A stretch of DNA of 26,898 nucleotides from Bacteroidales bacterium (GCA_004552385.1 SFOL01000016.1:1-26898), one strand, 5' to 3'; shown: positions 14,360-23,544, numbered from the stretch's first letter. Made by a program: numbers and translations. Notes: generated from the letters alone by a model not told the origin.

Positions 14360-17017
14360 CTACAGCTTGAGGGCGAACTGCGCACGGAAGCCCCATCGTG
14401 GCGAATAGCCGAAGTCGTCTCCACAGACACGATAGATGAAGTCGACACGGAAAAAGCGCAAAATGTTATCGATGCCCGCGTTCAGCTCGACATAAGGCTT
14501 TGTGGGGCCTCCCACCCCATCGGGCAAGTCGAGCATAGCGTCGTGGCGCGACGAGAGGCTGCCAAACATGGCCTTGACACCCACCACCTCGCGGAGCCCG
14601 AGCTTATAGATGGCCGGCAGCTTGTGAAGGAGGAGGCCGTCGAGCTGATAGTCGGCATGGATGTAGACGTATTTGTCGCAGACGTACTGAAGGTAGTCCA
14701 TCAAGTTGAAGTCGTAGCGGTAAAAGCCGTACGTCTTGTTACCTCGGGCAATGTTGAGGACGGAGTAAGGCAATTTACCGAAATATATACCATCCTCCAC
14801 AGCCAGGTCGAGCTTAGTCTGGCCAATGAAGAAACGGTGCTTGACCGTAGAGTGGAGACGTGCGTAGGAGGAGCTCTTACCGCCCGCCGACGTGTGTCCG
14901 CCGCCGACGGTGAAGTGGACGACCGGGAAATAGGTGGTGAGGTACATCCTCTGCAAACCGTCGTCCATAAACTTTTCTCGCCACGAGAAGCGGAAATCGA
15001 GCGTGACCTCCTGCTGTCGGACAGTGGAGATAGGCGTTCCCGCCTGTGTGAAGGGATAATATTTTGGCGACTCCTGGCGCAGGGCCACGGCCTGCAGGCG
15101 AGTCTGGAAGCCCGTGAACCACTCGTTGTCATACCTGAGGCGGAATTTTTGGCAATATAGCAGCTCGTCAATCTCCTCGCGCTTGAAGAGCTGCGCCACG
15201 ATATTGGTCTCAGATGTAGAGAGCATGTTCTCGTAGAGGTAGAGTATATTCTCATCCTCGCCCACCTTCATGAGCCTGTCAGAGTAGTTGAACTCGAGAG
15301 TTCGGCGCATGGGGGACTTGAAACGATACCCAACTCCGGCGCCATAGGTAGGCCTCGTGTTTTTGAAGCCGTAGCCGATAATGCCACTGACGACCCAGTT
15401 TTCGGAAATCTCCTTGCTGGTTCGCAGACCGAAACCGAGGTGCAGACCCTCAATCTTATTGGAGTTGAACATTTCGCCGATAGAACCTATCTCGACCCGC
15501 CCCACGTCGAGGTAGCCAGTGATGGCGGCCTTGGCGAGGTAGTTGAAAGCCTTGATTGAGCCGACATTGTTCAGCGAGTCGATCATCTCGTTGGCTCGCC
15601 TCTCGTCATCTGTCATCTCGGTGTGCCTGCGCTCGTTCCAGAATTCGTCGGACTTCTGCTTATAGTTGTCGGCCTTGAGAGTCTCAATGGCGAGGGCCTT
15701 CTTTGAGAGTTCAAGAGGCTCGGGGCTGTCAAGCTTCACTCGGCTCTGCGAGTTGACCATTCGGCAAAGAATCTCGAGCCTCTTCTTGTCGGAGTTGACG
15801 GGCATATAGTCAACGTGGACCTCCATCTCGTTAGTGCCGAAGAAAGGTATCGAGTCTCCCACCATCTGGAAAGAGCTCTTAATATTGAGCTTCTTGACGA
15901 AGTTGATGTTTGTCCCCTTGGGCATGGAGGCATCAATGGAGAGCGGTGCGAACCTGCCTGTCTCAATAACCATAGTCCCCTCGAAAACCTTGTCGCCCAC
16001 ATTCTTAGGTCGGAACTTGACGGTATAGAGGCGCATGGAGTCGGGGTTTGCGCACCTGAGCCCGCCGAGGTCGACGCCGTCGGGGCTTAGCGCGGCGTTG
16101 CCGACCTTGTTGACCACGAGCGAACTGTCAACGATGAAATAGTCATAATACCTCTCGCCGTCTTTGGCCACGGGGCTTACGAAGCCGACGCCGAGCATCT
16201 TGACCACGTCATCGTAGAAATTGACCTCATTATCAAGGGCGTTGGAGAAGCCGCCGACCTCATATTGCTTGAAGATGTCGATGCCCCTTGTGCGGTCTGC
16301 AAGCACCGTGGTGCGCGCCTTTGTCGGGTCGGCCTGCGTCTCGTTGTGGCTCAGCGTCTCTGAGAAATAGACGGGTAGATATCGGCTGCTGTCGTCTGGC
16401 GAAATCTGCATGAGATCTTTTGCGCCTCGGAGTATGAGACCTTTGGCGGCGGCGCGGTCGGAAATGTTGGCGATACAGTATTCCCACCGGGTATACTTCT
16501 CATACTCAGTTCGCTTGTGGGCCGCGGGGTCATTATGCGGTTTATTAAGGACGACCGCCTTCAGGAGGCGGTGCGGCTTATCGTCAGGGCGGACGAGGAC
16601 CTCGTCAATCTGCAAATTGTCGGGCTTAAGCTTAATGATGACCGAGTCGCCTTTCTGCATGATCTTGGCCAAGTCGTCGACCAGTCGGAACTGGTCGTCA
16701 TAGCCCATGGCCGAAAAGCGGATAGTGTCATACCTTGCCGGCACGGCGAGCGCGAACCGGCCGTCGAGGTCGGTCTGTGTGCCGATAAGCGACCCCCTGA
16801 CGAAAACGTTAGAGAAAGGAAGCGTCTCGCCGCTTTGACCATCCACAAGCCACCCAGCGATGTTACGGTCGGGGCCTGTGCGCGGCTTAGCGGCGACGGA
16901 TACCGAGGCGCGCCGCGCGCGACCACCCTTGCTTCTCTTGTTCTGGGCCGAGGCAAACGGTGCAGAGAGAAGAATCGCCAAGACGGCTACGCATACGTAG
17001 CGAAATAACCTAATCAT
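14360..17017 (-). CDS. DUF5686 outer-membrane protein with N-terminal CarboxypepD_reg-like domain
   Basis: An 885-residue secreted/outer-membrane protein. The signal peptide MIRLFRYVCVAVLAILLSAP ends near ASA|Q (residue 24). After a basic Arg/Lys-rich stretch comes a CarboxypepD_reg-like beta domain (about 53-132: IAGWLVDGQSGETLPFSNVF, TDLDGRF). The middle region (about 140-450) has the YEKYTRWEYC and YYDYFIVDSSL segments typical of DUF5686. The C-terminal part (from about 480) alternates polar and hydrophobic residues as in a transmembrane beta barrel and ends FRAQFALKL, a typical barrel terminus. The biochemical role of the family is not established. The gene stands alone: the GH51 terminator lies just upstream, and a 13-nt motif shared with the glutamine synthetase upstream region is 21-33 nt before its start codon. 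Length is normal. Confidence 0.88.
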   Translation of the reverse strand: MIRLFRYVCVAVLAILLSAPFASAQNKRSKGGRARRASVSVAAKPRTGPDRNIAGWLVDGQSGETLPFSNVFVRGSLIGTQTDLDGRFALAVPARYDTIRFSAMGYDDQFRLVDDLAKIMQKGDSVIIKLKPDNLQIDEVLVRPDDKPHRLLKAVVLNKPHNDPAAHKRTEYEKYTRWEYCIANISDRAAAKGLILRGAKDLMQISPDDSSRYLPVYFSETLSHNETQADPTKARTTVLADRTRGIDIFKQYEVGGFSNALDNEVNFYDDVVKMLGVGFVSPVAKDGERYYDYFIVDSSLVVNKVGNAALSPDGVDLGGLRCANPDSMRLYTVKFRPKNVGDKVFEGTMVIETGRFAPLSIDASMPKGTNINFVKKLNIKSSFQMVGDSIPFFGTNEMEVHVDYMPVNSDKKRLEILCRMVNSQSRVKLDSPEPLELSKKALAIETLKADNYKQKSDEFWNERRHTEMTDDERRANEMIDSLNNVGSIKAFNYLAKAAITGYLDVGRVEIGSIGEMFNSNKIEGLHLGFGLRTSKEISENWVVSGIIGYGFKNTRPTYGAGVGYRFKSPMRRTLEFNYSDRLMKVGEDENILYLYENMLSTSETNIVAQLFKREEIDELLYCQKFRLRYDNEWFTGFQTRLQAVALRQESPKYYPFTQAGTPISTVRQQEVTLDFRFSWREKFMDDGLQRMYLTTYFPVVHFTVGGGHTSAGGKSSSYARLHSTVKHRFFIGQTKLDLAVEDGIYFGKLPYSVLNIARGNKTYGFYRYDFNLMDYLQYVCDKYVYIHADYQLDGLLLHKLPAIYKLGLREVVGVKAMFGSLSSRHDAMLDLPDGVGGPTKPYVELNAGIDNILRFFRVDFIYRVCGDDFGYSPRWGFRAQFALKL

Positions 17018-17038
17018 AGCGATAGCGAAGATAAAACT

Positions 17039-17051
17039 AAAATTGCGATTT
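17039..17051 (-). promoter_or_regulatory. AAATCGCAATTTT motif upstream of the DUF5686 gene
   Basis: The minus strand carries a 13-nt sequence identical to plus-strand 23545-23557, ahead of glutamine synthetase. The core AAATCGCAA also occurs at 23484-23492. It is AT-rich and nearly palindromic. It could be a binding site for a shared regulator or a chance A/T match. Confidence 0.35.
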
Positions 17052-17100
17052 GAGTTTTATAATATAGTTAATGACTATTGCTATGTGTTTCAGACAGGTT

Positions 17101-17142
17101 AAAAAAAATTCGCCCCGGCATGGGCGAACCAGCCGGGGCGAA
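17101..17142 (-). terminator. Rho-independent terminator of the GH51 operon
   Basis: On the minus strand, TTCGCCCCGGC (17142-17132) pairs with GCCGGGGCGAA (17119-17109) around a 12-nt loop and is followed by eight T (17108-17101). It lies 36 nt past the stop of the second arabinofuranosidase gene. Confidence 0.95.
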
Positions 17143-17177
17143 GACAACATTAATCAGCTAAAATATTCGATAATAAG

Positions 17178-19193
17178 CTACCCGACCTTTATTCGGAAGA
17201 CATAGAAGGTCTTAGGCTCAATGCGCAGCGAGATGGCGTCTCCACCTACCTGCCGGCACTCCTTGACCTGCGGTACGACGGCGTCGGGATTATCGAGCGT
17301 GTTGTCAGCATCGAGATCATCGGAGTGGAGCGATGTGACAGAATAAGACTTGATCTGGAGGCCCGGCTTAAGCCCTCGGAGCGCGATGGAGACAACCTGC
17401 GCGGTGTCTGACACATTGGCGGTCTTGACCACGAAGGCACCGTCTTGCGAATCGTAGACAGCCGAGGCGAAGAGCCCGGCCTGGTCGGCGTTGCCCGCTA
17501 TGGGCTTACCGTCCATGATGAGCGAGGCGGTATGTGTACCCTTATTGTGGCTGAAAAGCTGCTGGACGTAATAGGAAGCCGTGCGCACCGATCGCACATT
17601 GTCAAACCAAATCATGTCCGGCCTCCACTGCCACCCCTCTACGTGGGCGAAGAGCGGTGCGTAAGTAGCCATCTCGACGACATCGGCATTGCGCTCAAGA
17701 CCCGTCATAAACGCGGCCTCGAGGAGGCTTGCCTCGAAGTGGTTCCACTTCTTGCCGGCCCCGTGGCAGGCGTATTCGCCGGCAAAGACCTTGGGTCCCT
17801 TGCGGTCATAAGAGTCGTAGCGGTTACCCTGGGCGAGGAACCAAGACTCGGGGCGGTAGAAATGCTCATCGACGAGGTCGGCTCCGAGCTTTGCCATCTC
17901 GGGCCAGAGGTACTCGAACTGCGGGCCCTCGGAGTCGGGGCCGGAAGAACCGACAATCTTGATTTCGGGATGCGCTTTGCGAATGGCCTCGACAAAGAAC
18001 TTCAGACGGTCGGGGTAGAAATGATCCCACTGCTCATTGCCGATACCAATATATTTAAGGTCGAAAGGCTCGGGATGCCCCATCTGCGCGCGCAGGCCGC
18101 CCCACTTTGAGAGGGTGTCGCCATTGGCGAACTCGATAAGGTCGAGGCAGTCTTGAATATAAGGCTTGAGATCCTTCTCGGTGGCTGGGACGTGCGCATT
18201 CTCGTCGTTGTTCTGGAACTGGCATGCGAGGCCAACGCTGAGGATGGGCAGCGGCTCGCACTTGATGTCCTCGGCAAGGAGGAAGAACTCGTAGAAGCCG
18301 AGACCATAGCTCTGATAGTAGTCGGGGAAGAAGCGATGCGGGAAAGTGTAGTGCCAACGGTTCTCGTTGAGCGGACGGTTCTCGACCGGGCCCACGCTGT
18401 TCTTCCACTGGTAGCGGCTCTGGAGGTCGGTTCCCTCGACAATGCATCCGCCGGGGAAACGGAGCACCCCGGGGTGGATGTCGGCGAGAGCCTGGACCAG
18501 ATCTTTGCGCAGACCGTTCTCACGGCCTTTCCAAGTGTCGACGGGGAAGAGAGAGACGTGATCGAGATCCACGGCATCGCCATAGAGGAAGATTCGGAGC
18601 TTACCCTTCACGACGTCGGCCTCCGGCGTTAGCGAGAGGGTGTACTTCTTCCACTCCTTGCCCTCGATGACGGCATCGGCCGAAGCGAGGACCTGAGTCT
18701 CGCCCATAGAGGCGGGGTCGGTCATCTCGACAGTAATCTTGCTCTGCCCCTTGGAGGCGCGGGCGAAGACTGAGAAGCGATACTCCTTGCCTTTTTGCGC
18801 GGAGACCCCGAAGAAGCCCTCGTTCTGAATGCCGGTGCGCTTATGCGGGTGAGATACCGGCTCGAGATGGACGTAGTGCGGGTTGCGCGGGAAAGCCGGT
18901 CCGGCGGTTCGCACCTCGACATTGCCAGAAGCCTCCCATCCCATGAGCGACTGCGGGAACTCGAACGAGCGGTTCTTGACCATCTCGGCGTAGAGGCCGC
19001 CGTCGGCAGCATAGTTGATATCCTCAAAAAAGAGGCCGTACATGGTGGCGGGAATCGGCGCACCGGCTATGGGGTCGGAGGCGTCGAGTTCAAAGACCCT
19101 CTGCGAACCACCCTGCTCGCCGCCGGCGCACCCCACGAGGGCGACGCCCGCCACGGCCAGGGCGGAGCTCTTGAGACATGGCAGTTTCATCAT
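17178..19193 (-). CDS. GH51 alpha-L-arabinofuranosidase lipoprotein with carbohydrate-binding-like insert
   Basis: Releases terminal alpha-L-arabinofuranose from arabinan or arabinoxylan; predicted to be envelope-anchored. The 671-residue protein starts with a lipoprotein signal peptide whose lipobox is LVGC (C22). Residues about 85-215 form a probable jelly-roll carbohydrate-binding insert (CBM4/9-like). The GH51 (beta/alpha)8 domain follows, with RFPGGCIVEG near 245, the acid/base E387 in IGIGNEQW, and the likely nucleophile E473 in FAGEYACHG. A C-terminal beta domain ends IEPKTFYVFRIKVG. The start could be either of the two tandem Met codons (19193 or 19190). It begins 10 nt after the stop of the other GH51 gene, so the two are co-transcribed. 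The two proteins differ strongly in length and architecture, so they are not a recent duplication. Confidence 0.94.
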   Translation of the reverse strand: MMKLPCLKSSALAVAGVALVGCAGGEQGGSQRVFELDASDPIAGAPIPATMYGLFFEDINYAADGGLYAEMVKNRSFEFPQSLMGWEASGNVEVRTAGPAFPRNPHYVHLEPVSHPHKRTGIQNEGFFGVSAQKGKEYRFSVFARASKGQSKITVEMTDPASMGETQVLASADAVIEGKEWKKYTLSLTPEADVVKGKLRIFLYGDAVDLDHVSLFPVDTWKGRENGLRKDLVQALADIHPGVLRFPGGCIVEGTDLQSRYQWKNSVGPVENRPLNENRWHYTFPHRFFPDYYQSYGLGFYEFFLLAEDIKCEPLPILSVGLACQFQNNDENAHVPATEKDLKPYIQDCLDLIEFANGDTLSKWGGLRAQMGHPEPFDLKYIGIGNEQWDHFYPDRLKFFVEAIRKAHPEIKIVGSSGPDSEGPQFEYLWPEMAKLGADLVDEHFYRPESWFLAQGNRYDSYDRKGPKVFAGEYACHGAGKKWNHFEASLLEAAFMTGLERNADVVEMATYAPLFAHVEGWQWRPDMIWFDNVRSVRTASYYVQQLFSHNKGTHTASLIMDGKPIAGNADQAGLFASAVYDSQDGAFVVKTANVSDTAQVVSIALRGLKPGLQIKSYSVTSLHSDDLDADNTLDNPDAVVPQVKECRQVGGDAISLRIEPKTFYVFRIKVG

Positions 19194-19203
19194 TACGCGA
19201 GAC

Positions 19204-20796
19204 TTATTTAATTGCGAACGTTACGACAGACATGGCTGGCATAGAGACCGTGATGATGCCGTCATTTCCGACCTTGACCCCGTCGAAGCCATTGAGCGAG
19301 ATGTTGTCCGGGTGGTCGAAGTCATTGAAAGTTGCGATGTCGTCAGCCTTGACCACGAGAGCGTCTGCCACACTGCCGGCCTCGGCCCCCTTGAGCGCGA
19401 CCTTGACGTCGGTTGCATTCCTGGTGTCGAGATTGGCGAGAGAGACGTGGATTACGCCGTCCTTGTCTTTAGAGGCGGATGCGGAGATTTGCGCCGCATT
19501 GAAACCACCGCAGACGATGTCGGGGCAAGAGGTGGTAGAGGGCAGGAGGAGCGCGTCCTGGTGGACCTTATACATATCGAAGATGTGATATGTCGGGGTG
19601 AGCATCATCTTTTCGCCATCGGTGAAGATGATGGACTGGAGGACGTTGATAATCTGCGCGAGGTTAGCCATGCGGACGCGGTCGGCGTGCTTATGGAAGA
19701 TGTTGAGCGTGACGGCTGCGACGAGCGCGTCTCTCATAGTGTTCTGCTGGAAGAGGAAGCCAGGGTTGGTGCCGGGCTCGACATCGTACCATGCGCCCCA
19801 CTCGTCGACGACGAGCGCCACTTTCTTCTCGGGGTCATACTTGGTCATGATGGAGTCGTGCTTCGTGATGAGCTCGTCCATGTGATATGCGCGCTGCATG
19901 GTCTGCACATACTGCTCCTCGGAGAACTTGGTTGCGCTTCCCTTGTTATCCCATCCGCCGGGATGGACGTAATAATGGAGCGAGAGTCCCCACATCTGCC
20001 ATATTGGGACATTCTTCATTACGGTCTCGGTCCAGTTGTAGTCATCGACATTGGGGCCGCCCGCCACCTTGAGGAGGTGGTTGTTGCCATAGTTGCGTGC
20101 GAAAGTCTGGTAACGGCGGTAGAGATCGGAGTAATAAGCAGGCGTCATGTTGCCGCCGCATCCCCAGCTCTCGTTGCCGACGGCGAAGAACTTGACGTTC
20201 CAAGGCTTCTCGCGGCCATACTTCTTACGGAGGTTGGCCATTGGGCTCTCGCCGTCGAAAGTCATGTACTCGACCCACTCGCTCATCTCCTCGACAGAGC
20301 CTGAGCCGACGTTGCCACAGATGTAAGGCTCGGTGCCAATCTCCTCGCACATATTAAGGAACTCATTGGTGCCAAACGAGTTATCCTCGACCACGCCGCC
20401 CCAGTGTGTGTTGACCATCTTCGCCCTGTTCTCCTTGGGGCCTATGCCGTTCTTCCAGTGATACTCGTCGGCGAAGCAGCCGCCGGGCCATCGGAGGTTA
20501 GGGATGCGGATCTTCTTAAGCGCATCGATGACATCTTTGCGGACACCGTCGACGTTGGGTATCTTAGAGTCTTTCCCTACCCAGAGGCCGCCATAGATGC
20601 AATGGCCGAGATGCTCGGAAAAGTGACCATAGATGTTGCGATTGATGATGACGGAGTCGGCGCCCGTGGCGTCAATGACCACGCTTGTTCCGAGGTCGGC
20701 CGCATCAGCCTTGCCGTTCTCGACACCAGTGGAGCTGCAAGCAGCCAAGAGAGAGGCCAAAGCCGCTGCGCCAAAACATTTACTTAGGTTTACCAT
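19204..20796 (-). CDS. GH51 alpha-L-arabinofuranosidase lipoprotein (short form)
   Basis: A 530-residue retaining arabinofuranosidase. ATG 20796 gives MVNLSKCFGAAALASLLAAC with lipobox LAAC (C20); a longer in-frame frame to 20868 would bury the signal peptide behind 24 polar residues. GH51 motifs are RNIYGHFSEHLG (53-64), LRWPGGCFADEYHW (101-114), the acid/base E209 in AVGNESWG and the nucleophile E332 in VVDEWGAWY. No separate binding module is present, unlike its downstream partner. It is the first gene of the pair, behind a TATATTTG box, so the two enzymes should be induced together, plausibly by arabinose-containing glycans. Exact linkage preference cannot be told. Confidence 0.95.
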   Translation of the reverse strand: MVNLSKCFGAAALASLLAACSSTGVENGKADAADLGTSVVIDATGADSVIINRNIYGHFSEHLGHCIYGGLWVGKDSKIPNVDGVRKDVIDALKKIRIPNLRWPGGCFADEYHWKNGIGPKENRAKMVNTHWGGVVEDNSFGTNEFLNMCEEIGTEPYICGNVGSGSVEEMSEWVEYMTFDGESPMANLRKKYGREKPWNVKFFAVGNESWGCGGNMTPAYYSDLYRRYQTFARNYGNNHLLKVAGGPNVDDYNWTETVMKNVPIWQMWGLSLHYYVHPGGWDNKGSATKFSEEQYVQTMQRAYHMDELITKHDSIMTKYDPEKKVALVVDEWGAWYDVEPGTNPGFLFQQNTMRDALVAAVTLNIFHKHADRVRMANLAQIINVLQSIIFTDGEKMMLTPTYHIFDMYKVHQDALLLPSTTSCPDIVCGGFNAAQISASASKDKDGVIHVSLANLDTRNATDVKVALKGAEAGSVADALVVKADDIATFNDFDHPDNISLNGFDGVKVGNDGIITVSMPAMSVVTFAIK

Positions 20797-20896
20797 ATAA
20801 ATATAAGAGTGATTTGCGTTTTCAGACAATTTAATTAAACCGGATGGGCAAAAGTCGACATAGAGCAAAAAAATGTTTCACAATTGCGTCCGAGTG

Positions 20897-20904
20897 CAAA
20901 TATA
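20897..20904 (-). promoter_or_regulatory. Bacteroidetes-type -7 box upstream of the GH51 pair
   Basis: The minus strand reads TATATTTG, matching TAnnTTTG, about 100 nt before the start of the first GH51 gene. A TTTG further upstream is not at the usual 19-21 nt spacing, so the -33 element is uncertain and an activator may be needed. Confidence 0.6.
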
Positions 20905-20992
20905 ACCCTTATAATTGCAAAAGCGGTGGACAAATATGTTCATTTTGGTAAATAAATATTCCGCCACACGCGCCAAGCCACACTAAGCGGTC

Positions 20993-21814
20993 TCAGACCA
21001 TGAAATCGGGCCCGTCAACGACGTGAAACCTCCTGCGCCAAATGGCGAGCGCATCGGTCCCCGTGCAATGGAGCGGCGCATAGGCGCGGACGGGATAGCG
21101 CGCCGCGACGTCGGCCACAGCCTCAATCTCGTCCGCCGGACGCCCCTGCAGATGAAGACCGCCGACAAAACAGTCCACCCTTCCGACACCAAGCGACCCG
21201 AAGACGAAGTCGAGGAGAAGTGGCAGCCCGTGGTGGGTGCACCCGCCGAAGAGCATGTTGGAGACGCCATCGCTGACGAGCGCGAAGACCTCGTCGGAGA
21301 AAGAGTCGGGCGAGACGGCGTCGGCAGCGATAAGACGCACATTGGGCGGGGCTGCCTGAGGCAGGGTGAAGAGCGTGAGCGAGGACGACTGCCGCAAGAC
21401 TCCCGACACTCGGCGGACGGTGTGCGAGGCGAGCTCGTCAGGCCGGGGCATGCCGATGGGCTTGAGCATCTTGCGCCCGGACGGCGCGACACCCACCTGC
21501 GTGGAGAAACGCCTGCGCTCGGCATCGGGGCCCAGGAAGACCGGGCAAAGGGGACTGACGCACTCCAGGGCGGGCAGGCCGCCAGTATGATCATAATGGC
21601 CGTGGGAGAGGACGACGGCCGAAGCGGCTGAAAGGTCCACACCCGCCGCGGCGGCATTGGCCGACAAGACGTCGGCGTGCTGGCCGGTATCGAACAAAAA
21701 GTCGTTTTTAAGGCCGGAGAATCCGTTCTCGACCGACACCCATAGGGCGAGACCATGCTCGGCGCGGAGCGGGGCGGCGAGGTTGTCGTCAACAATGGTT
21801 TTTACAGAAATCAT
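20993..21814 (-). CDS. MBL-fold metallohydrolase, COG1237 type
   Basis: A 273-residue metallo-beta-lactamase-fold protein, probably cytoplasmic, since no signal peptide is seen. The metal-binding motif HxHxDH is present as H71, H73, D75, H76 (LSHGHYDHTGG), preceded by FDTG (41-44). Later metal-ligand candidates are the His pair in GGCTHHGLPLLLDF (near residue 195) and the histidine of PLHCTGTDA close to the C-terminus. That pattern matches COG1237, annotated as 7,8-dihydropterin-6-methyl-4-(beta-D-ribofuranosyl)-aminobenzene-5'-phosphate synthase-like. The name comes from archaeal members and is unreliable for Bacteroidales, so the substrate here is unknown. It follows the CorA-family gene on the same strand with a hairpin in the 97-nt gap. 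A second long frame overlapping it almost completely lacks any motif and is a shadow. Confidence 0.9.
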   Translation of the reverse strand: MISVKTIVDDNLAAPLRAEHGLALWVSVENGFSGLKNDFLFDTGQHADVLSANAAAAGVDLSAASAVVLSHGHYDHTGGLPALECVSPLCPVFLGPDAERRRFSTQVGVAPSGRKMLKPIGMPRPDELASHTVRRVSGVLRQSSSLTLFTLPQAAPPNVRLIAADAVSPDSFSDEVFALVSDGVSNMLFGGCTHHGLPLLLDFVFGSLGVGRVDCFVGGLHLQGRPADEIEAVADVAARYPVRAYAPLHCTGTDALAIWRRRFHVVDGPDFMV

Positions 21815-21838
21815 ACACTCGGCTTTCAGATACGTGAA

Positions 21839-21868
21839 GCCCGCGCCGGCCCAAGAGGCGGCGCGGGC
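21839..21868. terminator. GC-rich hairpin between the CorA-family and MBL-fold genes
   Basis: GCCCGCGCCG (21839-21848) pairs perfectly with CGGCGCGGGC (21859-21868) around a 10-nt loop. On the minus strand the T tract precedes the hairpin rather than following it. It may therefore be an attenuator or a partial terminator rather than a classical one. Confidence 0.4.
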
Positions 21869-21911
21869 CTAATAAAAAAAGAGACTGCGCGGCAGGCGGA
21901 AGCGCCGGGCG

Positions 21912-22841
21912 CTATAGCAAATCCTTACGGCGGAAGAAGAGCGACATGAGGAACGAGAGGAGGAGCGAGCCGCCGATGATAAAGAAGAACGCGAACTTGC
22001 TGCCCTCGAGGAAGTTGACAACGTTCATGCCGAAGACGCTGGCAATGAGCGTCGGGAGCATGAGGATGATGTTGATACTCGTGAGCGTCTTCATGGTGGC
22101 ATTGATATTGTTCGAGATGACGGACGAGTACGAGTTGCTCATGTTGTGGATAATGTTCCGGTAGATGCTGGTGGTCTCCTCGGCCTGCTTGAGCTCGATC
22201 TCGACATCCTCGGCCAGGTCCTCGTCGCACGCGTCGCGGAAAGTCTTGGTGTGGATGAGCCTGTAGAAGAGGACGTCGTTGCCCTTGAGGCTCGTGAGGA
22301 AATAGACGAGCGAGTTCTCGACCCTCTGGAGCTTGAGGATCTCATCGTTGCGGACGGTCTCCTGCAGTTCGGACTCGGAGTTCATGATCTGCACGTTGAT
22401 ATTCTTAAGGTATTTAAGATACCAGACGGATGCGGATAGCATAAGGCGCAGAGTGAGCTCGTAGAAGTTGGCTACAGTGATCTTCTTCCTGATGGAATAG
22501 ACCACGAAGTCGTCGAGCATGTCGGTCTTATGGTTGCAGATGGTTACGCAGACGTCGTCGCGGATGATGATGCCGAGCGGGACGGTCGTGAAGTCGATGC
22601 GGCTGTCGTTACGTCGGACGGGCACTCGGATGACGACGAGCTGCCAACCGTCGTCCTCCTCGTCGCGGCGCGGCCGCTCGTCGTTATCCTCAATATCAGA
22701 TATGAAAGAGTCGGGCACCTCGAGCCCGGAAATAAGGAAGTTGCGCTCTTCGGAGGTGGGGCACTCCACAGACACCCAGCTGTTGGGCACCCATTTGTCA
22801 GAAACCTCGTAGCCCTTGTCGTTGATGTAGAAAGTCATCAT
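21912..22841 (-). CDS. CorA-family divalent cation (Mg2+/Co2+-type) transporter
   Basis: A 309-residue inner-membrane channel of the CorA (2-TM-GxN) family, working as a pentamer. The large N-terminal part is cytoplasmic. Two transmembrane helices lie at the C-terminus (about 250-270 and 280-302), separated by the signature GMN at residues 271-273 in VFGMNVVNF. The end RRKDLL is positively charged, as expected for the cytoplasmic tail. Mg2+ is the usual substrate, but CorA relatives can also carry Co2+, Ni2+ or Zn2+, which cannot be resolved here. The extended acidic stretch ISDIEDNDERPRRDEEDDGW near residues 44-63 is a plausible metal-sensing surface. The start is Met 22841 or the next codon. 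It may share a transcript with the downstream MBL-fold gene. Confidence 0.94.
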   Translation of the reverse strand: MMTFYINDKGYEVSDKWVPNSWVSVECPTSEERNFLISGLEVPDSFISDIEDNDERPRRDEEDDGWQLVVIRVPVRRNDSRIDFTTVPLGIIIRDDVCVTICNHKTDMLDDFVVYSIRKKITVANFYELTLRLMLSASVWYLKYLKNINVQIMNSESELQETVRNDEILKLQRVENSLVYFLTSLKGNDVLFYRLIHTKTFRDACDEDLAEDVEIELKQAEETTSIYRNIIHNMSNSYSSVISNNINATMKTLTSINIILMLPTLIASVFGMNVVNFLEGSKFAFFFIIGGSLLLSFLMSLFFRRKDLL

Positions 22842-23123
22842 GGCCTTTTCGTGTGTTGTCGGGATGGGGAAAAAGAAGAAAACGTCAGGATTTAATCCTC
22901 ATGCCAGTCGCCCGTCGGCGCATCCCCGCAAAAAAGGCCGTCAGAAAACACACGTGAAAGGCAGCCTACCCAAAAAACGGACGGCGGCCAGCGGCTGACG
23001 AGGCGGAGACGCGCACGCGCGCCTGATTATTCGCCGGAGGGTAGTCGTCCATATTAAAGCGTTTTGGTTAGACATGGGCGCGAGCCAAGCCTCGGAAGCT
23101 GGCGCACGCCAAAATTTCGCCCG

Positions 23124-23131
23124 CAAATATA
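23124..23131 (-). promoter_or_regulatory. Possible -7 box for the CorA-family gene
   Basis: The minus strand reads TATATTTG, matching TAnnTTTG, 283 nt before the CorA-family start. No -33 TTTG lies at the usual spacing and the leader would be long, so this is only a candidate. Confidence 0.3.
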
Positions 23132-23313
23132 CGGCAAAAATCTTTCGGGGAGTTGCGAGAAGCGAACGACGGGCGCAATTTATACACTCAAAGCCCGCAA
23201 AAAGAGAAAACGGAGAAACCGTACACACACATTATATATAAGGTGTAACGGGCGACGTGGGCGAGACCGTGCTAAGACAAACTCAAAACGGGAAAAGACA
23301 CAGCCCCCCCCTC

Positions 23314-23337
23314 AAAAAAAAAGCCGCACGACGCGGC
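23314..23337 (-). terminator. Minus-strand terminator-like hairpin with no obvious gene
   Basis: On the minus strand, GCCGC (23337-23333), a 5-nt loop, GCGGC (23327-23323) and nine consecutive T (23322-23314) form a short terminator-like structure. The stem is only 5 bp. No protein gene lies upstream on this strand within the gap, so it could end a small RNA or stop antisense transcription. Confidence 0.4.
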
Positions 23338-23544
23338 AAGCAGGCGACAGGACAAGCGAAATGGCAAAAACGACGGGGAGTCGGCATGGAAACGGCAGAA
23401 AACAGACGTCCGAACGCCTTCAGAGCCAAGAGCGACGCCCCACGGACAAGACATAAACTAAAGAACTGGCCTCTTTCGCTTACAAATCGCAAGGAATAGC
23501 GAAAAATGATTTAAAACCGTAAGTGAATTGAGATTTTACAAACA

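Noticed and set aside
19015..20304. A 429-codon open frame on the plus strand opposite the GH51 pair
   Set aside because: It spans two confirmed genes and their junction, has a shadow-like composition and no motif.
17178..20796. Recent tandem duplication of the GH51 genes
   Set aside because: The two proteins differ in length (671 versus 530), domain content and most of their sequence outside the catalytic motifs.
20983..21795. A 270-codon minus-strand frame overlapping the MBL-fold gene
   Set aside because: It is Ser/Pro/Arg-rich and lacks the HxHxDH motif, which lies in the other frame.
22941..23492. Several 60-130 codon frames on both strands of the gap before glutamine synthetase
   Set aside because: They are Arg/Lys- or Phe/Cys-rich, mutually overlapping, and cross homopolymer runs and the terminator-like hairpin.
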